This document shows positions 22,501-34,200 of a stretch of 64,000 bases of DNA, piece after piece (the first letter of the stretch is position 1; each line of letters starts with the position of its first letter). The notes under the pieces were generated by a model. That model was not told where the DNA came from. It saw only the letters and a list, made by a program, of their open reading frames with translations, and ran no database searches. Source of the DNA: Andrena cerasifolii (lineage: Eukaryota > Arthropoda > Insecta > Hymenoptera > Andrenidae). Made by a program: the position numbers and the translations under genes. The DNA lies in the NCBI RefSeq assembly GCF_050908995.1, contig NC_135126.1, positions 4,092,001-4,156,000 on the forward strand. The letters run 5' to 3'.

Positions 22501-25500
22501 CTGTCATCCGCATCCTCCTACGACTGCCTGCACGAAACGGATTGTCCTGCTTTCCTCGAGCCGTCTTTTGTGCAGCTTCTTTCGTCCCCGATGCTTGGAG
22601 TAGTGTAGGTTAAGGGGCAACTTTGCAAATTCGGTGTAACCAGGGAGCTCATTATGGGACATTAAATACGGTATGCTTGGAGGCTTAGTGTACAGTGTGG
22701 GCAAGTAGAAACTTTAATCAGGATTCTCTAAAATTTGGTACTTCCTGGTCAACACTGATCCGGACTTGAAACTTTAATCTACTGGATTGCTAGAGGCAGT
22801 GTAACGTTGGATAATTAATTAAGTTCAATCAAGAGAAATCGAGTACCTTCTTCTTGTGGCTTGTTGGGTTGAATTTTTTAATAGATTCGTAGAAGCCCCT
22901 CCTCCGTGGCTCGTTCGTACAAGAAAGTGCGAGAGGAAAGGAAGCAAGGGAAAACAGAAGAGATGGCGCCTACGAGACGTCGATGGCGTGACAGATTGCC
23001 TCCAGTATTTTCCACCACATATATCATCGGCATCCGCCAGCCCTTAGTTCTAGTTCAATGCCCACCACCGTCGTCTCCCTTAATTGGCACCACCTACACC
23101 AATCTACCTGCGCTGTCGTTCAGAAAATCCCCTGCCTCGGTTAGTTACGACAGATTATGTTTCGAGGAATGATCCCCTCCAATTCGAGCAACGCGGAAGA
23201 TCGTCACATCAGAGGCGCGGAGACAGCTTGATAATCTGACGTTAAAAAGTACTAACGCTAGAAGTAATCGAATTGGTCGTAATTGAAGCTAGACCGTCGT
23301 TAATTATCTGCACGCCCACGAGATTGGATTCCAGGATTAAACGAAGGTGGCGAGGGTAATGCGACGGCGGTAATATATCGATAACAAACCGAAGGGTCAG
23401 TGACAAACTGCAAACCGCACTTTCATCGTCAGGGATACGATTAGGGAAAAATTCGTCCTGTTTTAATGGGCAGTGAAAATTAAATACCGCGGTGTCCACC
23501 CCTTAGGTCCAGCCACCTAATAATTCATACGAGGAATGCAAAAAGGGCGAGCCCTTTTTCCCTGCCTGTCCCCGTCCGCGCCGCGAGAGAGGAGGAAGGA
23601 GCGAGAAATCCAAGGGGGTAGAAAAATACGAGCTCGTGTTTATCTTGAGATTTGTAGCCGCCCTGTACCCGATATTTATTGGCCCCTTCCAGGGACCGGC
23701 GGCACCGCCGTCTGACGGACCGTTAAATTTTATTATGTTTTTTCCACCGTTCCCGAAATAACGCGTCACCGGTTATGGCTGGGAACGCCGTCGTAAAGAT
23801 AAATCCCGATCGTTCGCGGATCATCGTTTCCTCGCGGAAACGCACGTCTGAGCGCGAGTACGTTTCGGGATCTTCAAATCCTACCCCTTAAAAATAGGTT
23901 AATCGCGTGTAGTGCTAAGTATACACGAGGTTTCGGAAGCACGCTTGTCAAGGTAATCAGAGCGCCAGATTCTCGAGGACTTAATTTTGGAAATTTAAAC
24001 ATTGATATTTAGAAACTAACAGTCAGTGGCTCCTCACCAGATCGAGGGGTCTAAGAGTCTAGGCAAGCCCCAAGAAGCTCTAAGAAGAAAAGAAAACTGG
24101 ATTTTATTAATTAAATAAATGTTTATAATCACCTAGTGAATTTTATTGAAATAGCATTAAAAATATTTTTATTCGTTAAACTCGGCTCTCCCCAAGATTA
24201 AATCCTGAGTGCGCCACTGCTAACAGTTACTGATTGCACACAGAACGTAAGATTTAGTCATAATAATGGAAATTATGGGAAAATTCTAGACCCAAATCTT
24301 GACAGCTGTAATGTAGTTGCCATAGATATGCTACAGCTCGGGAAACTTTGTTACACGCGTGTAGTTTGGACCAAGCCTGAAAGTGAATGAACGTATGCAT
24401 GACACGATCACAAGGATTCCGCGGGTTCATAGTACAGCAGAGAGTGAAACGAAGATTTACAAGTCTAGGAGCGGAGTGTCAACGATAACCCGCGTCTTAC
24501 CCCAACGAATTCATAAAGAAGGATCTCGGGGACGCATGGGTATCCTCAGAAGCAAGGGTACACGGAGCAGCCTAACTGCCTGCCGAGGTCATATTTAGGA
24601 TTAAGGAGACGGCGGTTGCAGCCTCTTCAGGACGATAGTTGCGAGCGCAGTGGAGACGCCCCGCTAAACCGGGCAGCCCATTATCTTAACAAATCTAATC
24701 TCGCGGTGGGTGTTTATAAATGTCTTGTTTTCCAGCGAAACACCGTCACAGACCGAGGGGGAGAGCGCTTCTAACCACATTTCGGCTCGGTTCCCTCATT
24801 AACGGAAGTGGGTGGCGGGGAACGAGGCACATACTCGTGAAAGCGCGCATTGACGATGCTTTGGCAAGATTTTTGGGGAAACTCAAGTGTGCACTGTTGC
24901 GTCTGCAAGTGTTAAATTTAAGGATAAGAGATTTCGAATTCCTGTTACAGTGGAAAGGATTGAAGCGATCTTCAAGAACCTATGAGTACTTTCTACGAAG
25001 ACATATTTTGTGTTATGAATGCTTGCAGACTACGCGAATTGTTCCTAATCTTGAAGAGGAATTAAAGTTGCTGCAATATTTAAAGAACCAACGAAGTTAT
25101 GAAAATTGACAGAATTCCTCTGACGACAAGGAAGAGTAGACTTATTTCTTCGTTAGGACGCTGATCAGCAGTCTGTCGAGGAATTCGGTTAAATTCAAGC
25201 GGTTAGGATGCCCCGAGTAGTTGAGATAGTGTGCACGCGCGAATACAGATAAACGCAACGAGAGCGATGAACACAACCATGGCATTCGAGGTGGGATGGG
25301 TGTCCCTGTTATTATAGGACGGAGAGTACAGCTCGCCGCAAAACTAGAGGCCCTAATCCCTTAAGAACAATAATAAGAATCCTCTCTCTGTCGCTCCTGG
25401 AATCAGTGTTAAAATTGCCGAGGCGTGTGGAGGACAAAGACGGGGTGGGACGTTACGGACTTAATTCAAGGTCTCGTAGGAAGCCTGCGCGTCGTAATCT

Positions 25501-28500
25501 CCTATTTGACTACCCCTCGAGATCCTTCAAGACCATCCGCTTAAACCTTCGTTCACGCTTTCTTTCAACCCTTCTTACATTGCATCTTACGACGGTTTTC
25601 ATAATTCAAGCGCCACTAGGGAATAACTAACGATGGACGATTGCTGGGGTTTTTGTTCCAGGTAATGGTGTACTTGAATAAAAGTAATGTTTGGTGAATG
25701 GAAGAGCGAAGGCGCGTGGATGAATAAAAATCTCGTGAACGTGATAAGTAGTCACTGAGAGAACGAAGTAAATTGAAAATTGTGTCAGAACTTTATAAAT
25801 TAAACTCCCTTGAAATCTGTATACCCTTAACTCACTGCAAATATATAAACCTGGTCTAATGCCTCTCTCTTACTTTTTTTTAAAACACTAGTACGTGCTT
25901 CATTTTGTTCATAGCGCCAATAAGAAAGGTCTGCCAAATGATGTACCTCTACTACTGAAAAGCTATCGATACGACGTCCCTCATTCCCGACGTTCTTATT
26001 AATTTTCGTTATCAAGTTTTGCAAGTAGCCTCGTACTTTTTCTCAGCATTAACAATGCAAAAGGATTAGGTAGACTTTCTGGTGGAACGAAGGGCTTTTG
26101 CTTTAAATTTTCATTCGACTCTCGTACAAGGAGGTTACACGTCGGGGACTTGTTTCATCCTTGGAGCCAGGACTGAGACTCTTCTTCGTCCTCGTCCTGG
26201 GCGTAATTTGCAAACAAAGTGCCGGAGCAAGGTCTAGTGTGCGAGGCTGTAGCGGCTGTACAATATATGCACACACATAGACGTTATGTATGGCGTGTAT
26301 TCAAAAGCATTATGCAAACGTTCCTCTTCTATCCGATGAGCCCATCTTAATGGCTGTCATGTGACCGCGAACGATATCGTATTTTCATGCTAACGTAGTA
26401 ATCGTAGAAAAACATGTACTACCTTTCAAATATAATAGAGACAAACTCTTGTTACAGCGCTAGATTTTGTTAGTCCTTTTCCACTTTACATAAAATTATA
26501 TTGTCAAGCAATATTACTTAGTCTTGATTCCTCTTATTTCGAATTTGAGTAATAAATTGTAGAAGTGAGCAACCTTTATCATATAACTATCTTGTCTATT
26601 AATACGAATTTGAGGAATTAAATTCTATTCGAATTGATTCGGTTACAGAGGAAATGTAAATTAATTTGCCTACCAACGAAAACACTAATCAACGGGCCCG
26701 ACACGAAGGATTTTAATTTGAAGAGGATTTACCGATTTTTATCCCGTAATCTGCTTCCAATTTGAATAGCAGAGCGTCTAACAGGGAATTAGGTGCGTCG
26801 CGTGTATACACACCTAACGAGCCCCGAGCAGCCTCGACGGACGGAGAAGAAAGAGTCCTTCTATCGGATAATAAAAAACCTGTCACGTAGCGACGGGTCC
26901 GCCGAGGACCACAGACTGAAACCTGGAGGGTGGCAAGGAAGAAGGAAAAGAATACTAATTCATTATTCAATCTGGGTCGAGTGATTAGCATGCGCCGCTA
27001 CCAGGCGTCTTCGTCCTCGACTCCTTCTAAATAATGTAAGACGTATACCACCGCAAGAACGTGGTGGTGCAGGCATCGTCGCGAAGAATTCCCACCCACA
27101 CCCTCCTGCAATTTTGCCCTGTTTCAAGTTCACATTTAAATAATTATGCGCGGCGCTCCTGCGGCGTTCATGGGAATAGTACCTACTTCTGCGCCAAAGA
27201 GAAGTAGGAATTAAAAATTGAACGCTACCTAGGTACGCGTGTGTTTTCTCAACGGCGGTAATAAAACATTGCTGGACACGTAGTTAATGTGTTGCGAAAT
27301 GGGAATTTTCTAATTGCACCATCCAAATCTAAAAATAGGGAACGAATGAGAATACTTTATGAAAACTGCTGATGCAAAATAATTGCAGCGATGTTGAAAA
27401 AGAACAGGAAAAAGTATAGAGTTCGAGCTACGATAGAGTTCAGACACTGCACTTTTGCGCCCCATTCTGTGCAGGATAATTGTAACAGATACAACGGAAC
27501 GTTGATCAAGATTACTCGAATCGCATTTTCGCAAGTTGCCCGGCGAACATTCCGCTTTCCACTCGGGGGCAAATAAAAAGGGCAACGCACCAGAAGTTCG
27601 CAATGTCTGCCGGCATTAAATCAACCTTCGTCAACGGAAAAAATCTCGCGAAGCTGAATAGCGAGAGGGGGCGTAGCCGCGCGGCCAGAGATAAAGCATT
27701 TTTAATACAATTAAGCGGGAATCTCCACGGTATCCGTTCCTCCTTCTTCATCCCCCTCGCCTGGCAGCGTCACCCGGGGCCACGGTGGTCTCGGTTCGAG
27801 ATCTGGATGTAAGAAGGGTTGTACTCAGCTTGCCTCCGGGGCATGTTAATGCACTCCAGGATCTTAGCACTTACACTCCAACACGCCCGTCCTCGTCCTC
27901 GTCCTTCCACTGCCTGCTTTTCCATCCCCAGCCATTTTCTCTTTCTCTTAAACTACCCCCGACCAAGTCTCCGCCGCCTCCAGAGGGCTTTCACGGACGA
28001 CGCCTTAAATCCGGATCTCTGCCCTCTTCCCCGCCCCTCCTCCAGCCCGATTCTTATTCAGCCACCTTCTCAGCCGCCCCCGCCTGAATCCGACGGCGTT
28101 GGTGCCGCGATTTTCCTCGCTGGAACGCCCAGGAATCAGGTTTTCAAAATGTACGGCTTCTGCGGCGAGGAGACCAGCGAAGCACGATCGAGAGGGTAGC
28201 TGTGCAGCTTGGGAATTTTGTGTGGGCTCCTGCGGCTTCTGTACGGCGATGGTTTTAGTCTCTACTGCACGTCGATGCGATATTAACAGCAGTTTCTACG
28301 TGCAAGTGATTATGCCGGTAAATTAATCATCTCGAATATCTCTAGAAATTGAAACCAAAGAGCTTCGGTCACGTGGACTTTAACATCTGATCTGAAGCCA
28401 ATCGCCTAACCTTCGATACTTTTAAAAATCAATGAATTTCTCCTCTGCTGACAGATCGATACCACACTCCCTCTCATCTAAAAATTCCATCAACCATCTA

Positions 28501-29474
28501 TTCCCAATCGCCCCAATCACCCTCTAATAAACACGCCACGCGTGGAGGCAATCGTTCACTGTCCCTTTAAGTGTCTAAAGCAAAATCGGATCTGGTTCCC
28601 CCCGCGCGAGCTCTCCTGCCAGCGATCCGGTGGAAATTCGAGGGGTGGAAAGAATCGAAGGAGCCCGGTAGATCGACGAGGGACGGCGGTTGCTCGCGGA
28701 AAGAAATCTTAATTAACGGGGCCATTGTTTCAGCCGTGGAAACGTGGACGAGAGGCGACAGCCAAGAGGATCGTCAGCGCGGCTTACCAGCCAGAGAGGG
28801 GCCGCGGGGGTGGTCGTTTCGTTCGTGGCCAAGGGTGGAAAGGAAAAAAAGGGCCGGTTTTTTTCAAGGACGATGGGCACACCGGCCACACCGACCACCG
28901 ACGGGCGCCGCGCACAAGGGCACACAAAGCCCTTGACGGATGGGTAGCCACCAGTGCTGTGCCGCAACCCTCACGGTTACGAGTGACCACCTGTTGAGGG
29001 TCCTGCACGCACCTGTCTACGCACACACGGCTCGTTCTACTAGCTCCCCCACGAGCCTCGTCAACGTGGATGATATTTCCATCCGTGATGACCGAAGAAA
29101 CGGCCCGGAATAACGAGTGTCGACGCGCTGTGTCCATCGCGCGTGAAGTCGTTTGGAAGAACAGCGAGCCAACAGGTACCACTGCCGCGGGATGGCTAGC
29201 CGTTGTATGGTGGCTGTCGTAATTGAGGTACTAATTAAACAGGCCGCGGAGGAAATTGTTGTGCCCCGGGAAAGGGATTTGGATATTCAACGTCTAATGG
29301 TGAATTTTTCAATGGTGTAGTAATGTTCCTTGACGTACAGAAATTTTCGGTGAATTCGCGTGGAATGGAAGCAGTTGGTGAAATAAATGAAGGCGGTTGT
29401 AAGGAGGAAAGACGACGGGGAGCAACTGGAGAAACTGAGGCTACTAATAGAGGAACTGGTGCAAGTATAGGCTA
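19515..29474. other. Non-coding DNA, about 10 kb
   Basis: No supported exon, RNA gene or element with both ends was found in this stretch. It holds a 12-G run near 22028 and GC-rich blocks near 21480-22600 and 27750-29200. The open frames have no recognisable domain and lack convincing splice boundaries. Confidence 0.4.
22028..22039. repeat. Poly-G tract
   Basis: Twelve consecutive G residues. Confidence 0.9.
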
Positions 29475-29822
29475 GGGTCTAAATATGGGCGGCAAAGCTA
29501 AAGACGATTTCAGCGACGTTGAAATTCATCAGAGGGGACACCAGATGACGAGGATGCGAGTTGCATGTTTTGCGAAGGACTTTTCTCTGAAGACACAGAG
29601 GGAGAACTTTTGGTGAAGTGTTTTCAGTGTTATATGTGGGCACGCAATGCCTGTGCAGGCGTTGAAAAGGATATACACATCTGTGACTATTGTAAATAGC
29701 CCAACAGCATCTGCGTTTAAGTTCATTAGCATTCTGGACATGTTTTAAAGAAATTCAATCTGAAAATATACATTTATCACTGTTCGTTTAGATTATTCTA
29801 ATACTAGCCCATATTTAGACCA
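29475..29822. mobile_element. Deletion derivative of a pogo/Tigger-like element
   Basis: GGTCTAAATATGGGC at 29476-29490 is the perfect inverse of GCCCATATTTAGACC at 29807-29821. TA precedes the left end (29473-29474); the right flank is degraded. The body between the ends is almost only the C-terminal part of a transposase gene and its stop, so most of the gene is lost. It is therefore non-autonomous. Confidence 0.7.
29491..29699 (+). pseudogene. C-terminal zinc-finger tail of a pogo/Tigger-like transposase
   Basis: After an acidic start (GKAKDDFSDVE) and one frameshift near 29520, the plus strand reads SSEGTPDDEDASCMFCEG, then LFSEDTEGELLVKCFQCYMW, then ARNACAGVEKDIHICDYCK and TAG at 29697-29699. 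The Cys pairs (C..C, C..C, C, C..C) follow the PHD-like finger that ends many insect and cnidarian pogo/jerky-type transposases. The usual His in the W-A-H motif is Arg here, so the finger is probably damaged. The DDE catalytic core is absent. The finger itself is otherwise open, which shows its origin clearly. Confidence 0.75.
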
Positions 29823-30028
29823 CACTTTCAAAAACGAAGGTTGCTACTGTTATTTTAAATACAACATTTGAAATAAACATTACTTTTCTTCAGCTTATTT
29901 TAACTCCATATCATAAAGTAAACATGTTTAACATATAGACTCAAGTGTCGCTTCATAAAAACCTTCAACAGGTGCAGCAAAAATCTAAACACATAATAAT
30001 GGCGTATTGAAAATATAAACCCAATGAA

Positions 30029-30121
30029 CCCATTAATGTCGAAATTCTGTCGTCATTAAAAAAAGAATTGCAATGTGTCTGAGCTGAGTATGGCACTTTT
30101 CAAACACTGTGCGTTAATAGG
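30029..30121. mobile_element. Possible short piggyBac-like MITE, degraded
   Basis: CCCATTAATG at the left and CGTTAATAGG at the right are inverted with two mismatches. TTAA follows on the right (30122-30125) and TGAA precedes on the left. The ends resemble those of the element at 339-467. It is short, so chance is not excluded. Confidence 0.35.
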
Positions 30122-30125
30122 TTAA

Positions 30126-31120
30126 TTAGTACCCAGAAAACTCTCAAGATTCTAATTGTTACATGTATCAGAACTCAGTGAATTGTAATCAGAATGATTC
30201 ACGCGAACGTTTACTCAGTCCAGTGATTAATCGTAGCAGAAGTCCCCGTCGCACTGGGAAGAGTGGCCGCGTGAGCGCAGCTCGAAACGGTCGGTGAACG
30301 CTTCGAACGTGGTGGAAAAGTGCTCTGTCGTTTTTACCGGTCGAGTGCTCGTCAATCCGTAGATCGAGGGCGGTTTTGTTTTATCCCCTGTCCCAGTTCC
30401 TCCCATCCCTCGAGCTGCTGGCTGGAACCGCAACCGGAGGACGACGGGAACGCTTTATTTCCACCCCCGTCGCGATCATTCCATTTGTTTCGCAGTCGGC
30501 ATCGCATGGCTCGCGGCGACGAGCTTTCTCTCTTACCTTCTCTCTGTTTACCATCTCCCCCGTGCCCCCCACGCTGCTCCGATGTTCTCTGTCCACCGCC
30601 CACCCCCGCAGCACGTTCGACCGTTGGACGAATCGAGCGCCCAGCGTTATCTCGACATATCCACAGGTACGCTTAATACGTCCCGCCGACGTATTTATTC
30701 ACCCAAACGCTCTTCCACTTTGATGAATGACGCGCACCGTCGCGCGTCTGTTTGTACGTTGCCGGGCATATTTGCGACCAGCCTCGATGAAGTTGCAGCG
30801 ATTCGAAAATCTGCATGTTATGAACCTCTGAGCTGTGGTCGCCACGGTAAGATGTGAATTGGAGCAATTTTTGGGGACTTTCGATTTTAATTGTCAAACT
30901 GATGCAATATTGAAGCTTTTAATTCTTGTTTGATAGAGGAAATTTTGATTTTGGCAGACGGAATATTGGAAATAATGGGACTTAGGACTTTGCTGCCCTC
31001 GGGAAAGTGCAACCACTTCGATAATAAAATTGTTTCCGACATTATTTTACTATAAAGAAATTCTCATTTTGTAAAGGACAGCTTAGGAAATAGAGTGATA
31101 ATAATGAAGTTGGAATTTCG
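30126..31120. other. Non-coding DNA
   Basis: A GC-rich block at 30230-30800 carries overlapping open frames on both strands without motifs. No gene is supported. Confidence 0.4.
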
Positions 31121-31144
31121 ACCGTAAAATTTTTTTAAAAAAAT

Positions 31145-31223
31145 TTAAAACATGATTTCAGCGCACAGTTTTAATTCAATTAAATTTGATTGACCGAAAT
31201 TGTGCGCCGAAATCATGTTTTAA
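31145..31223. repeat. 79-nt hairpin, possible MITE remnant or small-RNA precursor
   Basis: TTAAAACATGATTTCAGCGC and ACA (31145-31167) pair with 31201-31223 with one mismatch over 23 bp. Weaker pairing extends about 10 bp outward and TCAA/TTGA pairs in the loop. Size and shape fit a microRNA-like precursor, but a tiny fold-back transposon is equally likely. Confidence 0.6.
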
Positions 31224-31234
31224 ATCTTTTAAAT

Positions 31235-34200
31235 AAAGTGATAATATTTAACATGGGATTATTTATGGTAACGAATGTCAAGTGCCACGTCGATGCGGAT
31301 CATTTGCGCATAATTCTCCGCAAAACGTTGAAGCGACTTGGAAATACTGTCACCAAGATCGATGCTTATTAGTAATCCAAGACCGTCTTAGCCATTACGC
31401 ATTAAGATTCCGAGATAACCCCCGACATGCTATTTCCAACCCTCTATCCACGTTTCACCTTCTCCCTGGCAATCCTTCGTCATCGGTCTGAACCGCCTTG
31501 TCGTCACGTAAGATTGAACATTACGCTCGTCGCTGGTGTAGGCACGTCTTCAAATTGCTTTGGATCGCGTCACCTGTTCGAATCTCTCCCTGATTCTATC
31601 GTTCTCGACTAGGACCACGTTACCTCCTTACAAATTTGTATTCACTCGTAACTAAAAAACACCACTCTAATACATACAGACGTATCTTCCTTAATGCTTC
31701 CTATTTTTGCAAGAGGAATTACATTCCCCAATATTTAGAAAAAAAAACAAAACAAATAAAATCATAGTAGTAAGAAGTAGCCACGCAATAAATGTGTACC
31801 TGAAACCTAAAACGTAAATCCCGCCAAAGCAGATATCCCTTCGTGCACGTCACAGAAGACGTTCCTCACAAACCCGACTAACAAAAGCATTGTGACAACT
31901 CGATTCACCTCGAAACCCACACTATACTTTCTCACAGATGACACTTGACGTATCCTTTACTCGGGTACGTGGCGAACAATCACCCAGGTCCATGTCAATC
32001 AATCTTTAAACAATCGATCAACGTCCGATTGCGATTCAATCGGCCCCCCCTGTCGTCGGCGACGCTCGATTTCGTCAAAGTGGTCAAAGCGGCATGAAGG
32101 AGGGGTCCGGGGCCTGTCAGCGACGGTAACGGTCGGTTGCATCGAAAGGCAATCGACGAAGAAAGTGGCACGAGTGGGCCACCGGTCGCCCGGCCGAGCT
32201 TTTTTCCAACTTCGCCGTGCCCACGGTGGAAGAGATCGCCGTTTAAGTGGCGGCTCGCTAATGATAGTCCAACCCTTCGAGGACTCCGCTGGCTGGCCTC
32301 TCGAAGTCAGCCTGCATCTGATGGTAACTTCAATCCGTTAATTGGTGTACAACTTTTTTACCCGTGCTTCTTCCCTTCCTTTCGCCCCTCCCCCCTCCTC
32401 CTCCTCCTCCTCTTCTCTCACTCTCTACATGCTCCCCTCCCTCTCTTCCTCTCTCGTTCTTTTTCTCTCTCGGTACAAGAGAAAGGAAAATTTTTATTAA
32501 ATTAGCAGGGCGACAGGCGACGTCGCTCGGTGGCTTCACAGAAAAAATATCCCTCTGGTCTGCGATCTCTCCAAGCTCCTCTATATTTTCACCCCCGCCC
32601 CTCGGCCGCCGCCCGCCTCACCCCGCCCACCCTCTCTACCTCGTTCTCGACATTCGTGCCTGAAAGAACTTCGAAAACTCGTTTAATCGCACGGCGAGTA
32701 ATTTTTTAAGCCTTCTCGACCGCTCGCCGGCCAGCACGCGGCAAACGCGACATTCCTCCGCGTGCCGCGGCCAGTGGATTCTCTTTGAGCGTGGAAAGTA
32801 CACGAGCACTTCGAGGGGCCATTCGCCATTCGTGTCCACGCAAATGCGAGATGAAGTTAACGGCCGTTTCGAGAGATTTAAATATTAATCGAGCCAGCGA
32901 CGATCAGCCGAAGATCAAACGTGTCGGCCTCTGCTTGGCGTTTGAAAGCCGCGCGCGTGGAAAAATCAGAGATCCGGAGAATGTATCTGTTTGCAAAAGG
33001 AAGATCGAAAATATACACTTGCTGTTTACACGGGCGTCTGTGAATTAAAAATTCAATGCCATTTGGACCCTTTTCTGCTGTTTTTTAAGAGTAGATTCGT
33101 CGCCCTTGGGGGTGATTTGAACTACTGGTATCGAGAAAGCCTACAAATTTAATTACTTCCCTATATTATTTCTTTAAACGAACTAGCATACTTAGAGTAT
33201 GATGCGGTAAAATTGACTTACAACCACCCCCCTTCCTCTTGTTCTTCCGAATGAATTCTTCTGCAGTATTTTATTCTTACACAGAAGCGTGTAATGAAGG
33301 CAAGAGAATTCATTGAAGCGTAAAAACTCAGACACTTTCGGGACTTCACCAGTCACGACTTATTATTGTTATCGATTTTCACCCAACGAAATGATTGCTT
33401 AGCAATTCTAACGAAAACAATCGGCGGTAAAGAGGGACAGAAGCGACGCGTATCCGAATCGATTAAAGAAGGAAGTGGATATCACCGGCGGTATTCAAAT
33501 CGATTACACCGGCGGGCAATGTAAAAATTATGCAAATGCCGTTTACAAGTGAATGGGACCCTCGCGACGAGCAAGGTTACAATTAAGCAGCAGCCAATTC
33601 AATATCGTGGTCCATTCGACGGAATATTCAACGGGCCGGTATTAAACGAGTCGACTGGCTCGTTTATGCAAAGGCGAATCGATATTATCGTTAATCTGAG
33701 CTGGCTATTGTTGCGCGTAACGCGATACATCAGCAGCATTTACATATTTTCCAGCCCCGTGGATATTGCAAATATTGTCCGTTACTGGCACGTATCTGCC
33801 AGATATTAACGCAATCAAAATCGACATACCTGCTCATAGAAGGATGGAGATTTCTAAGTAGCTACGCAAACAAAATATCCCCTAACGTTAAACTCGATCA
33901 TAGAAAATTACATTTCCAGGGAATACCGACGTGTTGGATCACAGACACGGATACATGGAGCAGACTTTGCTCCCATACTTAAAGCATCGATGGGATTACC
34001 GGTGGGTGATGAGTTTAACAGAAGGGATAGACGAGATGAGAGATCTCCTCTATCCCTCCACCTTCACCTTTCCGTTCTACCCGTCGTCTTCTTCCCTTTT
34101 CGATCTCGCTTTTCCTGTCTCTTCCACCCCACGGGGAGGAGTGATCTGCGACGTACAGTCAAGGAGCTATGTTAATGTTGGGTCCTCCTCCCTCAGCCTT

